DNA from: SIG575 sp045542485
GTDB lineage: Bacteria; Bacillota; Clostridia; Oscillospirales; Acutalibacteraceae
Reading direction: 5' to 3'
NCBI GenBank assembly: GCA_045542485.1
Contig: JAZQLC010000008.1
Location: 12,669-76,668 of the forward strand
Length of the DNA: 64,000 nucleotides
Shown here: positions 34,073-42,211 of the stretch, piece by piece
Numbering within the stretch: the first letter of the stretch is position 1
How the letters are laid out: every line of letters begins with the position of its first letter
Program-made: the position numbers and the translations under genes
The notes under the pieces: generated by a model
What the model saw: the letters and a program-made list of their open reading frames with translations, nothing else
The model's database searches: none
What the model was told of the DNA's origin: nothing

Positions 34073-36064
34073 ATGAAAAAATTAATTTCTGTTCTTCTTT
34101 GTATCACAATTATTTTCTCATCTTTTTCCTTTGCTGTTTCGGCAACAGATGAGACAGAACAAATTCCTCAATTTATAAACTTTTTTGAAAAATACGGCAC
34201 GGGACTTATCAGTCTTTTCGGAAGGCTTTGGGATATGCTCTTCGAAATTGATGAAACAGAGCTTCCTTCTGCCCCGGAGTTTACTCCCTCATACAAAGAA
34301 TACACGGGGGAAATAAACATCGTTCCTGAAGAAATTTATGAGTCCGAAACATGGGTTTCAAAAGAAATTTCTTTTGAAAGTGACAAGCAATATGCCGATC
34401 CCTTTAACGATGTTGATGTAGACCTTCTCCTCTACGGAAACGGCAAACTCTATACCGTACCCGGTTTCTGGGACGGGGGAAATGTATGGAAAATCCGTTT
34501 TGTATGTCCCGAAAAAGGCGAATGGTATTTTAAAACCGTGTGCACAGATGAAGAAAACTCCTCTCTTCACGGAAGAACGGGTAAAGTTATCTGTAAAGAA
34601 TATACAGGTGACCTTGATATCTACAAGCACGGCTTTGTCACAACATCTTACGGCAAAAAATATTTCACATACGCTGACGGCACTCCTTTCTTCTATCTGG
34701 GCGACACTCACTGGAGTCTCGGCGGCGAAACAGCAGATATGGTGGACACTATCTGTGCAAAACGTACATCTCAGGGCTTTACGGTCATACAAAGTGAACC
34801 TATTGACGCGACCTTTGATATGACAGACGGTATCACCGAAAACGATATGGACGGTTTCAGAATCAACGATGAAAAATTCAGAAATATCGCCTCTTACGGA
34901 CTTGTCCACGCAAACGCACAGTTTTTCTTCCCTTATTTTATGGAAGTTCTCATTGAAAGAAACGGCGGATATTCTGACACAATTTTTGCCGACGGAATGA
35001 AAGACCTTTCCGACGAAGCTAAAAACTATCTCGAAAAAATTTCCCGTTACTGGGTTGCACGATATGGCGCTTACCCCGTAATGTGGACTTTGGGTCAGGA
35101 AGTAGACAATGATTTTTATTGGAACGACACTACTCACCCTGACTGGAATTATGTAAACAATCCCTATAAGCTTGTTGCGGAATATATTTCGCAATATGAC
35201 TGCTATGACCATCCTCTGACGGCTCATCAGGAGCACAGCGGCGGTACTGCTGCTTACGGCAACGGCAAAGGTGCAAGTGACAATCTGACCGTCTACAACT
35301 CTGACACTTTCCCCTCATGCTTCCGCGATGTAAAAGCTCATAACTTCTATGCGGCACAGTGGACACCGTCGAAAACGGAACAGAGTGATTTCACCCGCGA
35401 GAAAGATTTCTGGTATAATTCTCAGGGTAAGCCCGTGGTCAATTATGAAGGTCAGTACTGCTATCTGTGGACAAAGAATTTCGGAGCGAGAATGCAGGGC
35501 TGGACCGCGTTTTTAAACGGTATGTACGGCTACGGCTGGGGTGGACACGATACCTGGAGTTACCTCAATATCTATGACGAGGAAAATGACAGCTCCGACG
35601 GTGTTGACACAATAACAAGTGAAGAAAAGAAAAACGCTACCTGGCGCGATTCTCTTGAGTATGAAAGCTCATACCAGACAGGTTATATGCGTTCTTTCCT
35701 TGAAAACACAGAATGGTATAACCTGATTCCCCGTTTTGATAACCTTGCATATTTTGCTCCGTCGACAAATGTTTATTACACATACGCAAGTAATACCGAC
35801 AATACTGAAATTGTTATCTATTTCTACTCTTTCACAGATAAGTCAGTGGCAGAAAAAGCAAACACGGGAAATTACGGCGGAATCAAAACAGGCACAGTGG
35901 GTAACCTTGAGCCTGAAACAAAATATATCTGTCAATGGTTTGACCCCATAACGGGCGAAGTATCTGAGAAAACGGAATTTACATCTTCTCGCTTCGGCAC
36001 ACACTATATCGGCGAAAAACCAAAGGCTACTGATATGGTACTTAAAATAGTAAAAGGAGAATAA
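34073..36064 (+). CDS. Secreted DUF5060/DUF4038 glycoside hydrolase-like protein
   Basis: 663 residues with a signal peptide (residues 1-24). A beta-sandwich DUF5060-type domain (about 70-190: FWDGGNVWKIRFVCPEKGEWYFKT) precedes a TIM-barrel DUF4038 (GH140-like) domain from about 205, with FFYLGDTHWSL, the acidic site VMWTLGQEVDNDFYW near 340 and HQEHSGG. GH140 members are apiosidases; here the substrate is open. A C-terminal small beta domain ends the protein. It starts 4 nt after the methyltransferase stop and ends 2 nt before the FMN-binding gene, so they form one transcript. Confidence 0.85.
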   Translation: MKKLISVLLCITIIFSSFSFAVSATDETEQIPQFINFFEKYGTGLISLFGRLWDMLFEIDETELPSAPEFTPSYKEYTGEINIVPEEIYESETWVSKEISFESDKQYADPFNDVDVDLLLYGNGKLYTVPGFWDGGNVWKIRFVCPEKGEWYFKTVCTDEENSSLHGRTGKVICKEYTGDLDIYKHGFVTTSYGKKYFTYADGTPFFYLGDTHWSLGGETADMVDTICAKRTSQGFTVIQSEPIDATFDMTDGITENDMDGFRINDEKFRNIASYGLVHANAQFFFPYFMEVLIERNGGYSDTIFADGMKDLSDEAKNYLEKISRYWVARYGAYPVMWTLGQEVDNDFYWNDTTHPDWNYVNNPYKLVAEYISQYDCYDHPLTAHQEHSGGTAAYGNGKGASDNLTVYNSDTFPSCFRDVKAHNFYAAQWTPSKTEQSDFTREKDFWYNSQGKPVVNYEGQYCYLWTKNFGARMQGWTAFLNGMYGYGWGGHDTWSYLNIYDEENDSSDGVDTITSEEKKNATWRDSLEYESSYQTGYMRSFLENTEWYNLIPRFDNLAYFAPSTNVYYTYASNTDNTEIVIYFYSFTDKSVAEKANTGNYGGIKTGTVGNLEPETKYICQWFDPITGEVSEKTEFTSSRFGTHYIGEKPKATDMVLKIVKGE

Positions 36065-36066
36065 TA

Positions 36067-36555
36067 ATGAACGGAATGACAAGAAGAGAAAGAGAAGTTA
36101 CAGACATAAACAAGATTCTTGAAATTCTCGACAAGGCAAAGGTTGTAAGACTCGGTCTTGTTGACGGAGACGAGGCCTATGTCGTCCCTATGAATTATGG
36201 ATACACTTACGAAAACGAAAAGCTTACACTCTATCTTCACGGTGCAAGAAGAGGCAAAAAAATTGATTTAATGTCTGCAAATCCCAAAGTTTTCTTTGAA
36301 ATGGATTGTGATATCGTACCATTCGAGGGAGATGTTGCCTGTAAATACGGCATAACTTATTCTTCAATTATGGGAAAAGGTCTCGCAACAATCCTTGATA
36401 ACCCTGAAGAAAAAATGATGGCTCTGACACACCTTATGAAAACACAGACCGGTAAGGATTTTGAGTTCAACGAAAAGCTTGTCAGCGTCGTTGCGGTAAT
36501 CAGAATTGATGTTACGGAATTTACTGCAAAACACAGACCTGCACCCACAAAATAA
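36067..36555 (+). CDS. NimA-like pyridoxamine 5'-phosphate oxidase-fold FMN-binding protein
   Basis: 162 residues of the split-barrel flavin-binding family that includes 5-nitroimidazole resistance (NimA) proteins. Visible blocks are VVRLGLVDGDEAYVVPMNYGY near residue 26, LYLHGARRGKKIDLM and the CDIVPFEG region. FMN or heme binding and a detoxifying reductase role are the usual properties; the specific substrate is not known. It starts 2 nt after the DUF4038 gene with AAGGAGA as its site. Confidence 0.88.
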   Translation: MNGMTRREREVTDINKILEILDKAKVVRLGLVDGDEAYVVPMNYGYTYENEKLTLYLHGARRGKKIDLMSANPKVFFEMDCDIVPFEGDVACKYGITYSSIMGKGLATILDNPEEKMMALTHLMKTQTGKDFEFNEKLVSVVAVIRIDVTEFTAKHRPAPTK

Positions 36556-36570
36556 GAAAGGATGGTTTAA

Positions 36571-38067
36571 ATGAAAAAAGTATTGAGTTTTGTTATGGCA
36601 CTTATTATTGCCGTAGCAATCCCCGTGAGTGTTATGGCTGATTCTGCCCACTCCTGCAACTGCGGTACTCCTCCCGTGGTCTATGTAAGAGGCTTCGGCG
36701 GAGGAATCTTCAAGGTTGAGGAGGACGGCTCTCTCACAAACGCATTTGCTTTTGACAGTAACAAAATCATCCCCCTTATTGACGACATCATTGTGGCTGT
36801 TGTTTCTCTCTTCTCAGGTAACGCACAGTCTTTAAGCAAAAGTGCCGGTGCAATCCTTGACGGAATTATGGGTGACCTTACCTGTACATACGGCGGTGAA
36901 TCTCTTTACAATATCATCCCCGCGCCGTCAAGCCCCACAAATGTTGATAAGCACAAAAATTTCACTATGGAAAACGATGCTGAAACAAGAGAAGAGGCTA
37001 TGTACAGCTTTGAATATGACTGGCGACTTGACCCTATGGTTATTGCAGATGACCTTAACACCTACATTGAAGAGGTAAAAGAAGTAACAGGTCACGACAA
37101 GGTTGTTATCAAATGTCACAGCGAGGGCAACTGCGTCACTGCTGCCTACCTTTACAAGTACGGTCACGACTCGGTTGAAAAGCTCTGCTTTACCGCTGCA
37201 GCCTTCAACGGAATCAACCTTGTAGGTCATCTTTTCACTAAAGACCTTTCACTCAAGGACAAAGGCACACAGATTTCCGCTTTCGTTTCTTCTCTTGTTG
37301 AAGGGACAGAGTCAGGCACAGTAATTTCTGCACTTATGGAAATTCTCGACGACATTGGTCTTCTGAACTCTGTGGGCAACTGGCTCAACGATGCTCTCGT
37401 CGGCGAAACTCTCGACACTCTCTACGATGAGGTGCTTATTGATTCCTTTGCTACCTGGCCCGCTTTATGGACCTTTGTTCCCGATGCTTACTACGAAAAT
37501 GCCAAAAAGGCTATGTTCGGCGATGACAGTAAATATGCTGTTCTTATTGACAGAATTGACGACTATCACTACAATGTCCAGACCCGGCTTGAAAAACTGC
37601 TGAAAGACGCAAAAGCAGATGGTGTTGACATCCTTTTCTTCTCACAGTATAACTATGCACCTATTCCTGTTTATGAAAACAGCATACATATGGGTGATAT
37701 GCTCGTTGAAACAAAATACACAAGTTTCGGTGCAACAACAGCTCCCTACGGCGAAAAACTCAATCTCGATTTCAATTCACCTGATGCAAAATATTATTCC
37801 AAAGATAAACTCATCGATGCTTCGACCTGTCTTTTCCCCGACTATACATGGTTCATTAGAGGCATCAATCACGCGGTTTCTCCCGATCCCTATGTAGATT
37901 TTGCAGACTGGGCGATTCTTTATGACGGTCAGCCAACAGTTTTCTCTGACCCTGCCCATCCTCAGTTTGTGCATCTTGAGGGTGACACCCTCGTTCCCGT
38001 GACGGAGGAAATCCCCGTAGACAACACCAACAGTTTCATCAAATTCATAAAGGCACTCGCTGCATAA
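36571..38067 (+). CDS. Secreted alpha/beta hydrolase (LCAT-like), paralog B
   Basis: 498 residues. Signal peptide 1-24 (MKKVLSFVMALIIAVAIPVS). The start of the mature protein, CGTPPVVYVRGFGGG, and the Ser elbow KCHSEGNC near residue 189 (H-S-x-G) fit the LCAT/lipase branch of alpha/beta hydrolases. The conserved CLFPDYTWFIRGINHA near the C-terminus probably carries the catalytic His. It shares domain order and several blocks with paralog A at 30747, including an xSLFP/CLFP-xx-TW block. A secreted lipase or acyltransferase is inferred. It is the last gene of the transcript from the methyltransferase, 15 nt after the FMN-binding gene. Confidence 0.78.
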   Translation: MKKVLSFVMALIIAVAIPVSVMADSAHSCNCGTPPVVYVRGFGGGIFKVEEDGSLTNAFAFDSNKIIPLIDDIIVAVVSLFSGNAQSLSKSAGAILDGIMGDLTCTYGGESLYNIIPAPSSPTNVDKHKNFTMENDAETREEAMYSFEYDWRLDPMVIADDLNTYIEEVKEVTGHDKVVIKCHSEGNCVTAAYLYKYGHDSVEKLCFTAAAFNGINLVGHLFTKDLSLKDKGTQISAFVSSLVEGTESGTVISALMEILDDIGLLNSVGNWLNDALVGETLDTLYDEVLIDSFATWPALWTFVPDAYYENAKKAMFGDDSKYAVLIDRIDDYHYNVQTRLEKLLKDAKADGVDILFFSQYNYAPIPVYENSIHMGDMLVETKYTSFGATTAPYGEKLNLDFNSPDAKYYSKDKLIDASTCLFPDYTWFIRGINHAVSPDPYVDFADWAILYDGQPTVFSDPAHPQFVHLEGDTLVPVTEEIPVDNTNSFIKFIKALAA

Positions 38068-38083
38068 AAATTCAATTTTCCTA

Positions 38084-38112
38084 TTGAAATTTGTAAAAAA
38101 CTGTATTATAAT
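38084..38112 (+). promoter_or_regulatory. Promoter of mgsA
   Basis: TTGAAA (38084-38089), 17-nt spacer, TATAAT (38107-38112). Confidence 0.75.
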
Positions 38113-38173
38113 GAAACTAATAATGTACTTCTCGGTCCACTAAAAGGCAAAACAAAGAAAGGGAGTATACAGA

Positions 38174-38575
38174 ATGAATATTGCACTTATTGCTCACGAC
38201 GCAAAAAAAGAACTTATGACACAGTTCTGTATCGCTTACTGTGGAATTCTCAGCAAACACAATCTTTGCGCCACAGGTATTACAGGAAAACTTGTGGCAG
38301 AAGCAACGGGACTTAATGTTGTCCGTTTCCTCAGTGGCGCCCAGGGTGGCGACCAGCAGATTGCCGCAAGAATCGGATATAATGAAATTGACCTTCTTCT
38401 TATGTTCCGTGACCCCCTCAATAAGAAGCCCTCTGAACCTAATGAAGAAAATCTCTTAAGACTCTGTGATGTTCATAACATCCCCGTTGCAACAAACATC
38501 GCAACTGCGGAAGCTCTTATCCATAGCCTTGAAAGAGGCGACCTTGACTGGCGAGATATCGTCAATCCCAAATAA
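38174..38575 (+). CDS. mgsA: Methylglyoxal synthase
   Basis: 133 residues. It converts dihydroxyacetone phosphate to methylglyoxal and phosphate, a bypass that relieves sugar-phosphate build-up. Family motifs are intact: IALIAHDAKK at the N-terminus, ATGITGKL, the phosphate-binding SGAQGGDQQIAARI near residue 55, and LLLMFRDPL with the catalytic Asp region; the VPVATN-type end reads IPVATNIATAE. Length is typical. It has its own promoter. Its terminator lies inside the convergent lysozyme gene. Confidence 0.97.
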   Translation: MNIALIAHDAKKELMTQFCIAYCGILSKHNLCATGITGKLVAEATGLNVVRFLSGAQGGDQQIAARIGYNEIDLLLMFRDPLNKKPSEPNEENLLRLCDVHNIPVATNIATAEALIHSLERGDLDWRDIVNPK

Positions 38576-38577
38576 TC

Positions 38578-39975
38578 TCATAAAGTCAAAGAGGATGCAT
38601 CATCAGATGCATCCTCTTCTTTTATTTCTTCTGTTTCCATATTGACCGTAATTTCCAGAATTTCTCTGTCGAAAACATCCCACACTCCATCTTTATTCAG
38701 GTCTCCCGCAAAAAATTCAGGTGAAGTGCTTTCAAAATCTGTTTCAAAATTTGAAACTGCAATACTCATTGACAAATCAATTACATCAACATATGAATCG
38801 CCGTTAATATCTCCGTCAATCACCACATAATATGTACTGATTACTGTTTTTCCCAGAACAAGCCTTACTTCTGTTCCCGTACCGTAACCGTTTTCGTTTT
38901 CTTTTATTTCTATGTGTGCCAGGCCTGAAACTTCGAACATTTCCTCTGTTACGGGTGTACCGCTTTCAAGCCCTGTCAGCATATTGTTTTCCAAAGTCAG
39001 TTTTTCATCTGTGACAAAAACCTCGGACTGCGTTTTTTCTGCGAAGTCGAGCACACACCACCTGCCCTCGTCTATTCTGCCCCAGGTGTACCCGTTGCCT
39101 TGCATTTTTGCAGTTATATGTATTCTTTCCCCGTATGGAAAAAATCCGGTTTTATCAAATGATGTTCCTGCACCTTCGCGCACATTGACTCCGTTTGAAG
39201 ATGTGATTATCCATTCCTCATCGATTTCTTCAAAGACTGCATTGAAACCGTTGAAACCACCGTTTTTCATTATGGTGGGATAATCTTTATACGCAACATC
39301 AAGGTCTACTGCCGTGCTGATTCCGTTGACCTTGCCCGAATCCGTATACTGCCACAAACCGTAGTCTGCACTGTAATCTTTCGACGGAAGACCCGAATTC
39401 ATCCAGGATGCAAGCCACAACTCATAATTTTCCCCTAAAGAAGCCTTGTCAAGATAGTTGCTGAACCAGTTTCCGTTGGCATATGTGCCGCAGTACCAAC
39501 CCTTTTCAGCCATTTTGTCAAGAAACGCAAGACACATTTCTGTTCTCATTTTCGTAGTGATTCCGTTTGAAAGCTGCGCTGAGTTTTCCATATCGTAAAA
39601 GACCGGGTACTCAAGCTGTTTGCCGTCAAGCCAAGAAAGAACAAGCTCTGCGTCCTTTTCCGACTCTTTTACAGTGGTAGCGTATGTGTAAAAATAACAG
39701 CCCACATTAAGCCCTGCATTTTTAGCATTTTTATAATTTTCTTCAAAATATGTATCTTTTTCCTTAGTTGTGCCTATTCTTAATATAGCAAAGCTTTTTC
39801 CGTCATTTTTAACTTTCTGCCAATCCACCTTGCCCTGCCAGGAAGAAACGTCAACTCCGTAAGCAAGAATTCCGTTACCGTCACCACCGGAAGAAAAAAC
39901 TCCCGTTACGCCAAAGAGCGAAGCAATCACGCAGAGTGATAAAAATAGCGATATAAATTTTTTCATATATTTCAT
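38578..39975 (-). CDS. Secreted GH25 lysozyme with SH3 and dockerin modules
   Basis: 465 residues. A signal peptide (1 to about 31) precedes a GH25 muramidase domain (about 38-235): GVDVSSWQGKVDW holds the first acidic residue and FYDMENSA the catalytic Asp/Glu pair. A bacterial SH3 domain (NVREGAGTSFDKTG, about 255-315) and a cohesin-type beta region follow. A dockerin-like pair of Ca-binding loops comes next: GDINGDSYVDVIDL and GDLNKDGVWDVFD. It should cleave peptidoglycan outside the cell and may attach to a cohesin. GAGG precedes ATG 39975. The acidic tail overlaps the mgsA terminator. Confidence 0.92.
   Translation of the reverse strand: MKYMKKFISLFLSLCVIASLFGVTGVFSSGGDGNGILAYGVDVSSWQGKVDWQKVKNDGKSFAILRIGTTKEKDTYFEENYKNAKNAGLNVGCYFYTYATTVKESEKDAELVLSWLDGKQLEYPVFYDMENSAQLSNGITTKMRTEMCLAFLDKMAEKGWYCGTYANGNWFSNYLDKASLGENYELWLASWMNSGLPSKDYSADYGLWQYTDSGKVNGISTAVDLDVAYKDYPTIMKNGGFNGFNAVFEEIDEEWIITSSNGVNVREGAGTSFDKTGFFPYGERIHITAKMQGNGYTWGRIDEGRWCVLDFAEKTQSEVFVTDEKLTLENNMLTGLESGTPVTEEMFEVSGLAHIEIKENENGYGTGTEVRLVLGKTVISTYYVVIDGDINGDSYVDVIDLSMSIAVSNFETDFESTSPEFFAGDLNKDGVWDVFDREILEITVNMETEEIKEEDASDDASSLTL
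38590..38617 (+). terminator. mgsA terminator inside the GH25 coding end
   Basis: Perfect 12-bp stem (38590-38601 with 38606-38617), ATCA loop, then a T-rich TCTTTTATTT. It is read on the plus strand past mgsA. The same bases encode the Asp/Ala/Ser-rich C-terminal tail of the lysozyme. Confidence 0.8.
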
Positions 39976-40006
39976 TTTATTTTACCTCTTAAAACCTTAT
40001 ATACCT

Positions 40007-40035
40007 ATTATATATTCGCTTTTATCCTCTGTCAA
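40007..40035 (-). promoter_or_regulatory. Consensus promoter of the GH25 gene
   Basis: Minus strand: TTGACA (40030-40035), 17-nt spacer, TATAAT (40007-40012). Confidence 0.85.
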
Positions 40036-40099
40036 TTGAAAAGACGGTGTTAAATTATGGAAAAGTTTATTACATATTTGTAAATATTTAAAAATTCCC

Positions 40100-40127
40100 T
40101 TGATTTTTTCCAAAAATAGTCTACAAT
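40100..40127 (+). promoter_or_regulatory. groESL promoter
   Basis: TTGATT (40100-40105), 16-nt spacer, TACAAT (40122-40127), directly before the CIRCE element. Confidence 0.75.
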
Positions 40128-40132
40128 ATATT

Positions 40133-40159
40133 TTAGCACTCAAAGTTAAAGAGTGCTAA
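40133..40159 (+). promoter_or_regulatory. CIRCE element (HrcA operator)
   Basis: TTAGCACTC-N9-GAGTGCTAA, a perfect copy of the CIRCE consensus, covering the transcription start of groESL. HrcA bound here represses the operon until heat or misfolded protein titrates GroEL. hrcA is not in the window. Confidence 0.98.
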
Positions 40160-40203
40160 AAAGAAATATGTTTAATATTCATTATTTATAGGAGGTAATT
40201 ATT

Positions 40204-40488
40204 ATGACACTCAAACCCCTTGCAGACAAGGTTGTTGTTAAGCTTGTAGAAATTGAAGAAACAACAAACAGCGGAATCATTCTTGCTTCTGCTTCACAGG
40301 AAAAACCCCAGGTAGCTGAGGTTGTTGCAGTAGGCCCCGGCGGAATTGTTGACGGTAACGAAGTTATTATGACAGTTAAAGTCGGCGACAAGGTTATCAC
40401 AAGCAAATATGCAGGTACAGAAGTCAAGCTTGACAAAACAGAGTATACTATCGTTCGTCAGAGCGACATTCTTGCAATCGTAGAATAA
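40204..40488 (+). CDS. groES: Co-chaperonin GroES (Cpn10)
   Basis: 94 residues, standard length. The start LKPLADKVVVK, the mobile-loop region EETTNSGIILAS and VVAVGPGG are typical. It forms the heptameric lid of the GroEL chamber. AGGAGG precedes ATG. It is 16 nt before groEL and controlled by the CIRCE element. Confidence 0.98.
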   Translation: MTLKPLADKVVVKLVEIEETTNSGIILASASQEKPQVAEVVAVGPGGIVDGNEVIMTVKVGDKVITSKYAGTEVKLDKTEYTIVRQSDILAIVE

Positions 40489-40504
40489 GAGGAGGTACAC
40501 AGAA

Positions 40505-42145
40505 ATGGCAAAACAGATTATTTACGGCGAAGAAGCCAGAAAAGCATTACAGAACGGTATTGACAAACTGAGCAATACAGTTAAAATCACACTCGGCCCC
40601 AAAGGCAGAAACGTAGTTCTCGACAAAAAATACGGTGCTCCCCTCATCACAAATGACGGTGTTACAATCGCAAAAGAGGTTGAACTTGAAGATGCATTTG
40701 AAAATATGGGTGCACAGCTCGTTAAAGAGGTTGCTACAAAAACAAACGATGTTGCAGGTGACGGCACAACCACTGCTACTCTTCTTGCACAGGCACTTGT
40801 CCGCGAAGGAATGAAGAATGTTGCAGCAGGTGCAAACCCCATGGTAGTAAGAAAAGGTATGAAGAAAGCTGTTGAAACTGCGATTGAAGCAATCAAAGCA
40901 AATTCAAAACCCGTTTCAAGCACAAAAGACATCGCAAGAATTGCTACAATTTCTTCTGCAGACGAGGAAATGGGCACAATTATTGCAGAGGCTATGGAAA
41001 AGGTTACTGCTGACGGCGTTATCACAGTTGAAGAATCAAAGGTTGCAATCACAGACAGCGATGTTGTTGAAGGTATGCAGTTTGACAGAGGCTATATCTC
41101 TCCCTATATGGTAACTGATACAGACAAGATGGAAGCTGTTATCGATGACGCTTACATCCTTATCACTGACAAGAAAATTTCTTCAATTCAGGAAATTCTT
41201 CCTCTCCTTGAGCAGATTCTTCAGGCAGGTAAAAAGCTTGTTATCGTTGCAGAAGATGTTGAAGGCGAAGCTCTTTCAACAATTCTTGTAAACAAACTCC
41301 GCGGTACATTCACTTGCGTTGCAGTAAAGGCTCCCGGATTCGGCGACAGAAGAAAAGAAATGCTTCAGGATATCGCAATCCTCACAGGCGGCGAAGTTAT
41401 CACATCAGACCTTGGTCTTGAGCTTAAGGATACACAGATTCCCTCTCTCGGCAGAGCAAGACAGGTCAAAATTACAAAAGAAAACACAATCATCGTTGAT
41501 GGTGCAGGTGACAAAGACGCTATCAAGTCAAGAATCGGTCAGATTAAAGCACAGATTGAAACAACAACATCTGACTTTGACAGAGAAAAGCTTCAGGAAA
41601 GACTTGCTAAACTTGCAGGTGGTGTTGCAGTTATCCGTGTTGGTGCAGCAACAGAAACTGAAATGAAGGAAAAGAAACTCCGCATCGAAGACGCTCTTGC
41701 AGCTACAAAGGCAGCAGTTGAAGAAGGTTGCGTTGCAGGTGGTGGCGTTGCACTTATCAATGCAATTCCCGCAATTGAAAAACTTCTCGGTGAAATCGAA
41801 GATGCAGACGAAAAGACAGGTGTGAACATTGTTCTCAAGGCAATCGAAGAACCCGTTCGTCAGATTGCAGCAAACGCAGGTCTTGAAGGTTCAGTTATCG
41901 TAAATGAAATCAAGAACTCAGGTAAAACAGCATACGGCTACGACTTCTCAACAGACAGTTTCGTTGATATGTTCGAAGCAGGTATCCTTGACCCCACAAA
42001 GGTTACACGTTCAGCTCTTCAGAACGCATCATCAGTAGCATCAATGGTTCTCACAACAGAATCACTCGTTGCTGACAAGCCCGACCCCGCAGCAGACGCA
42101 GCAGCTGCAGCAGCCATGGCTTCACAGGGCGGCGGAATGTATTAA
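40505..42145 (+). CDS. groEL: Chaperonin GroEL (Cpn60)
   Basis: 546 residues, full length. ATP-binding motifs KITLGPKGRNVVLD and DGTTTAT near residue 86 are intact, as are the apical domain and the C-terminal segment EAGILDPTKVTRSALQNASSVA. The tail ends in a short Ala-rich stretch and GGGMY, the usual Gly/Met end. It folds proteins in the cytoplasm with GroES. A strong terminator follows 18 nt after the stop. Confidence 0.99.
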   Translation: MAKQIIYGEEARKALQNGIDKLSNTVKITLGPKGRNVVLDKKYGAPLITNDGVTIAKEVELEDAFENMGAQLVKEVATKTNDVAGDGTTTATLLAQALVREGMKNVAAGANPMVVRKGMKKAVETAIEAIKANSKPVSSTKDIARIATISSADEEMGTIIAEAMEKVTADGVITVEESKVAITDSDVVEGMQFDRGYISPYMVTDTDKMEAVIDDAYILITDKKISSIQEILPLLEQILQAGKKLVIVAEDVEGEALSTILVNKLRGTFTCVAVKAPGFGDRRKEMLQDIAILTGGEVITSDLGLELKDTQIPSLGRARQVKITKENTIIVDGAGDKDAIKSRIGQIKAQIETTTSDFDREKLQERLAKLAGGVAVIRVGAATETEMKEKKLRIEDALAATKAAVEEGCVAGGGVALINAIPAIEKLLGEIEDADEKTGVNIVLKAIEEPVRQIAANAGLEGSVIVNEIKNSGKTAYGYDFSTDSFVDMFEAGILDPTKVTRSALQNASSVASMVLTTESLVADKPDPAADAAAAAAMASQGGGMY

Positions 42146-42163
42146 TCCATCAATAAAAAATCA

Positions 42164-42192
42164 GGCGTTGTACTTTTTGAAAGTACAACGCC
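42164..42192 (+). terminator. groESL terminator
   Basis: 13-bp stem GGCGTTGTACTTT with its complement, 3-nt loop, then GTTTTTT. It also lies just past the convergent phosphatase gene. Confidence 0.92.
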
Positions 42193-42211
42193 GTTTTTTA
42201 TTGAGTTTCAA

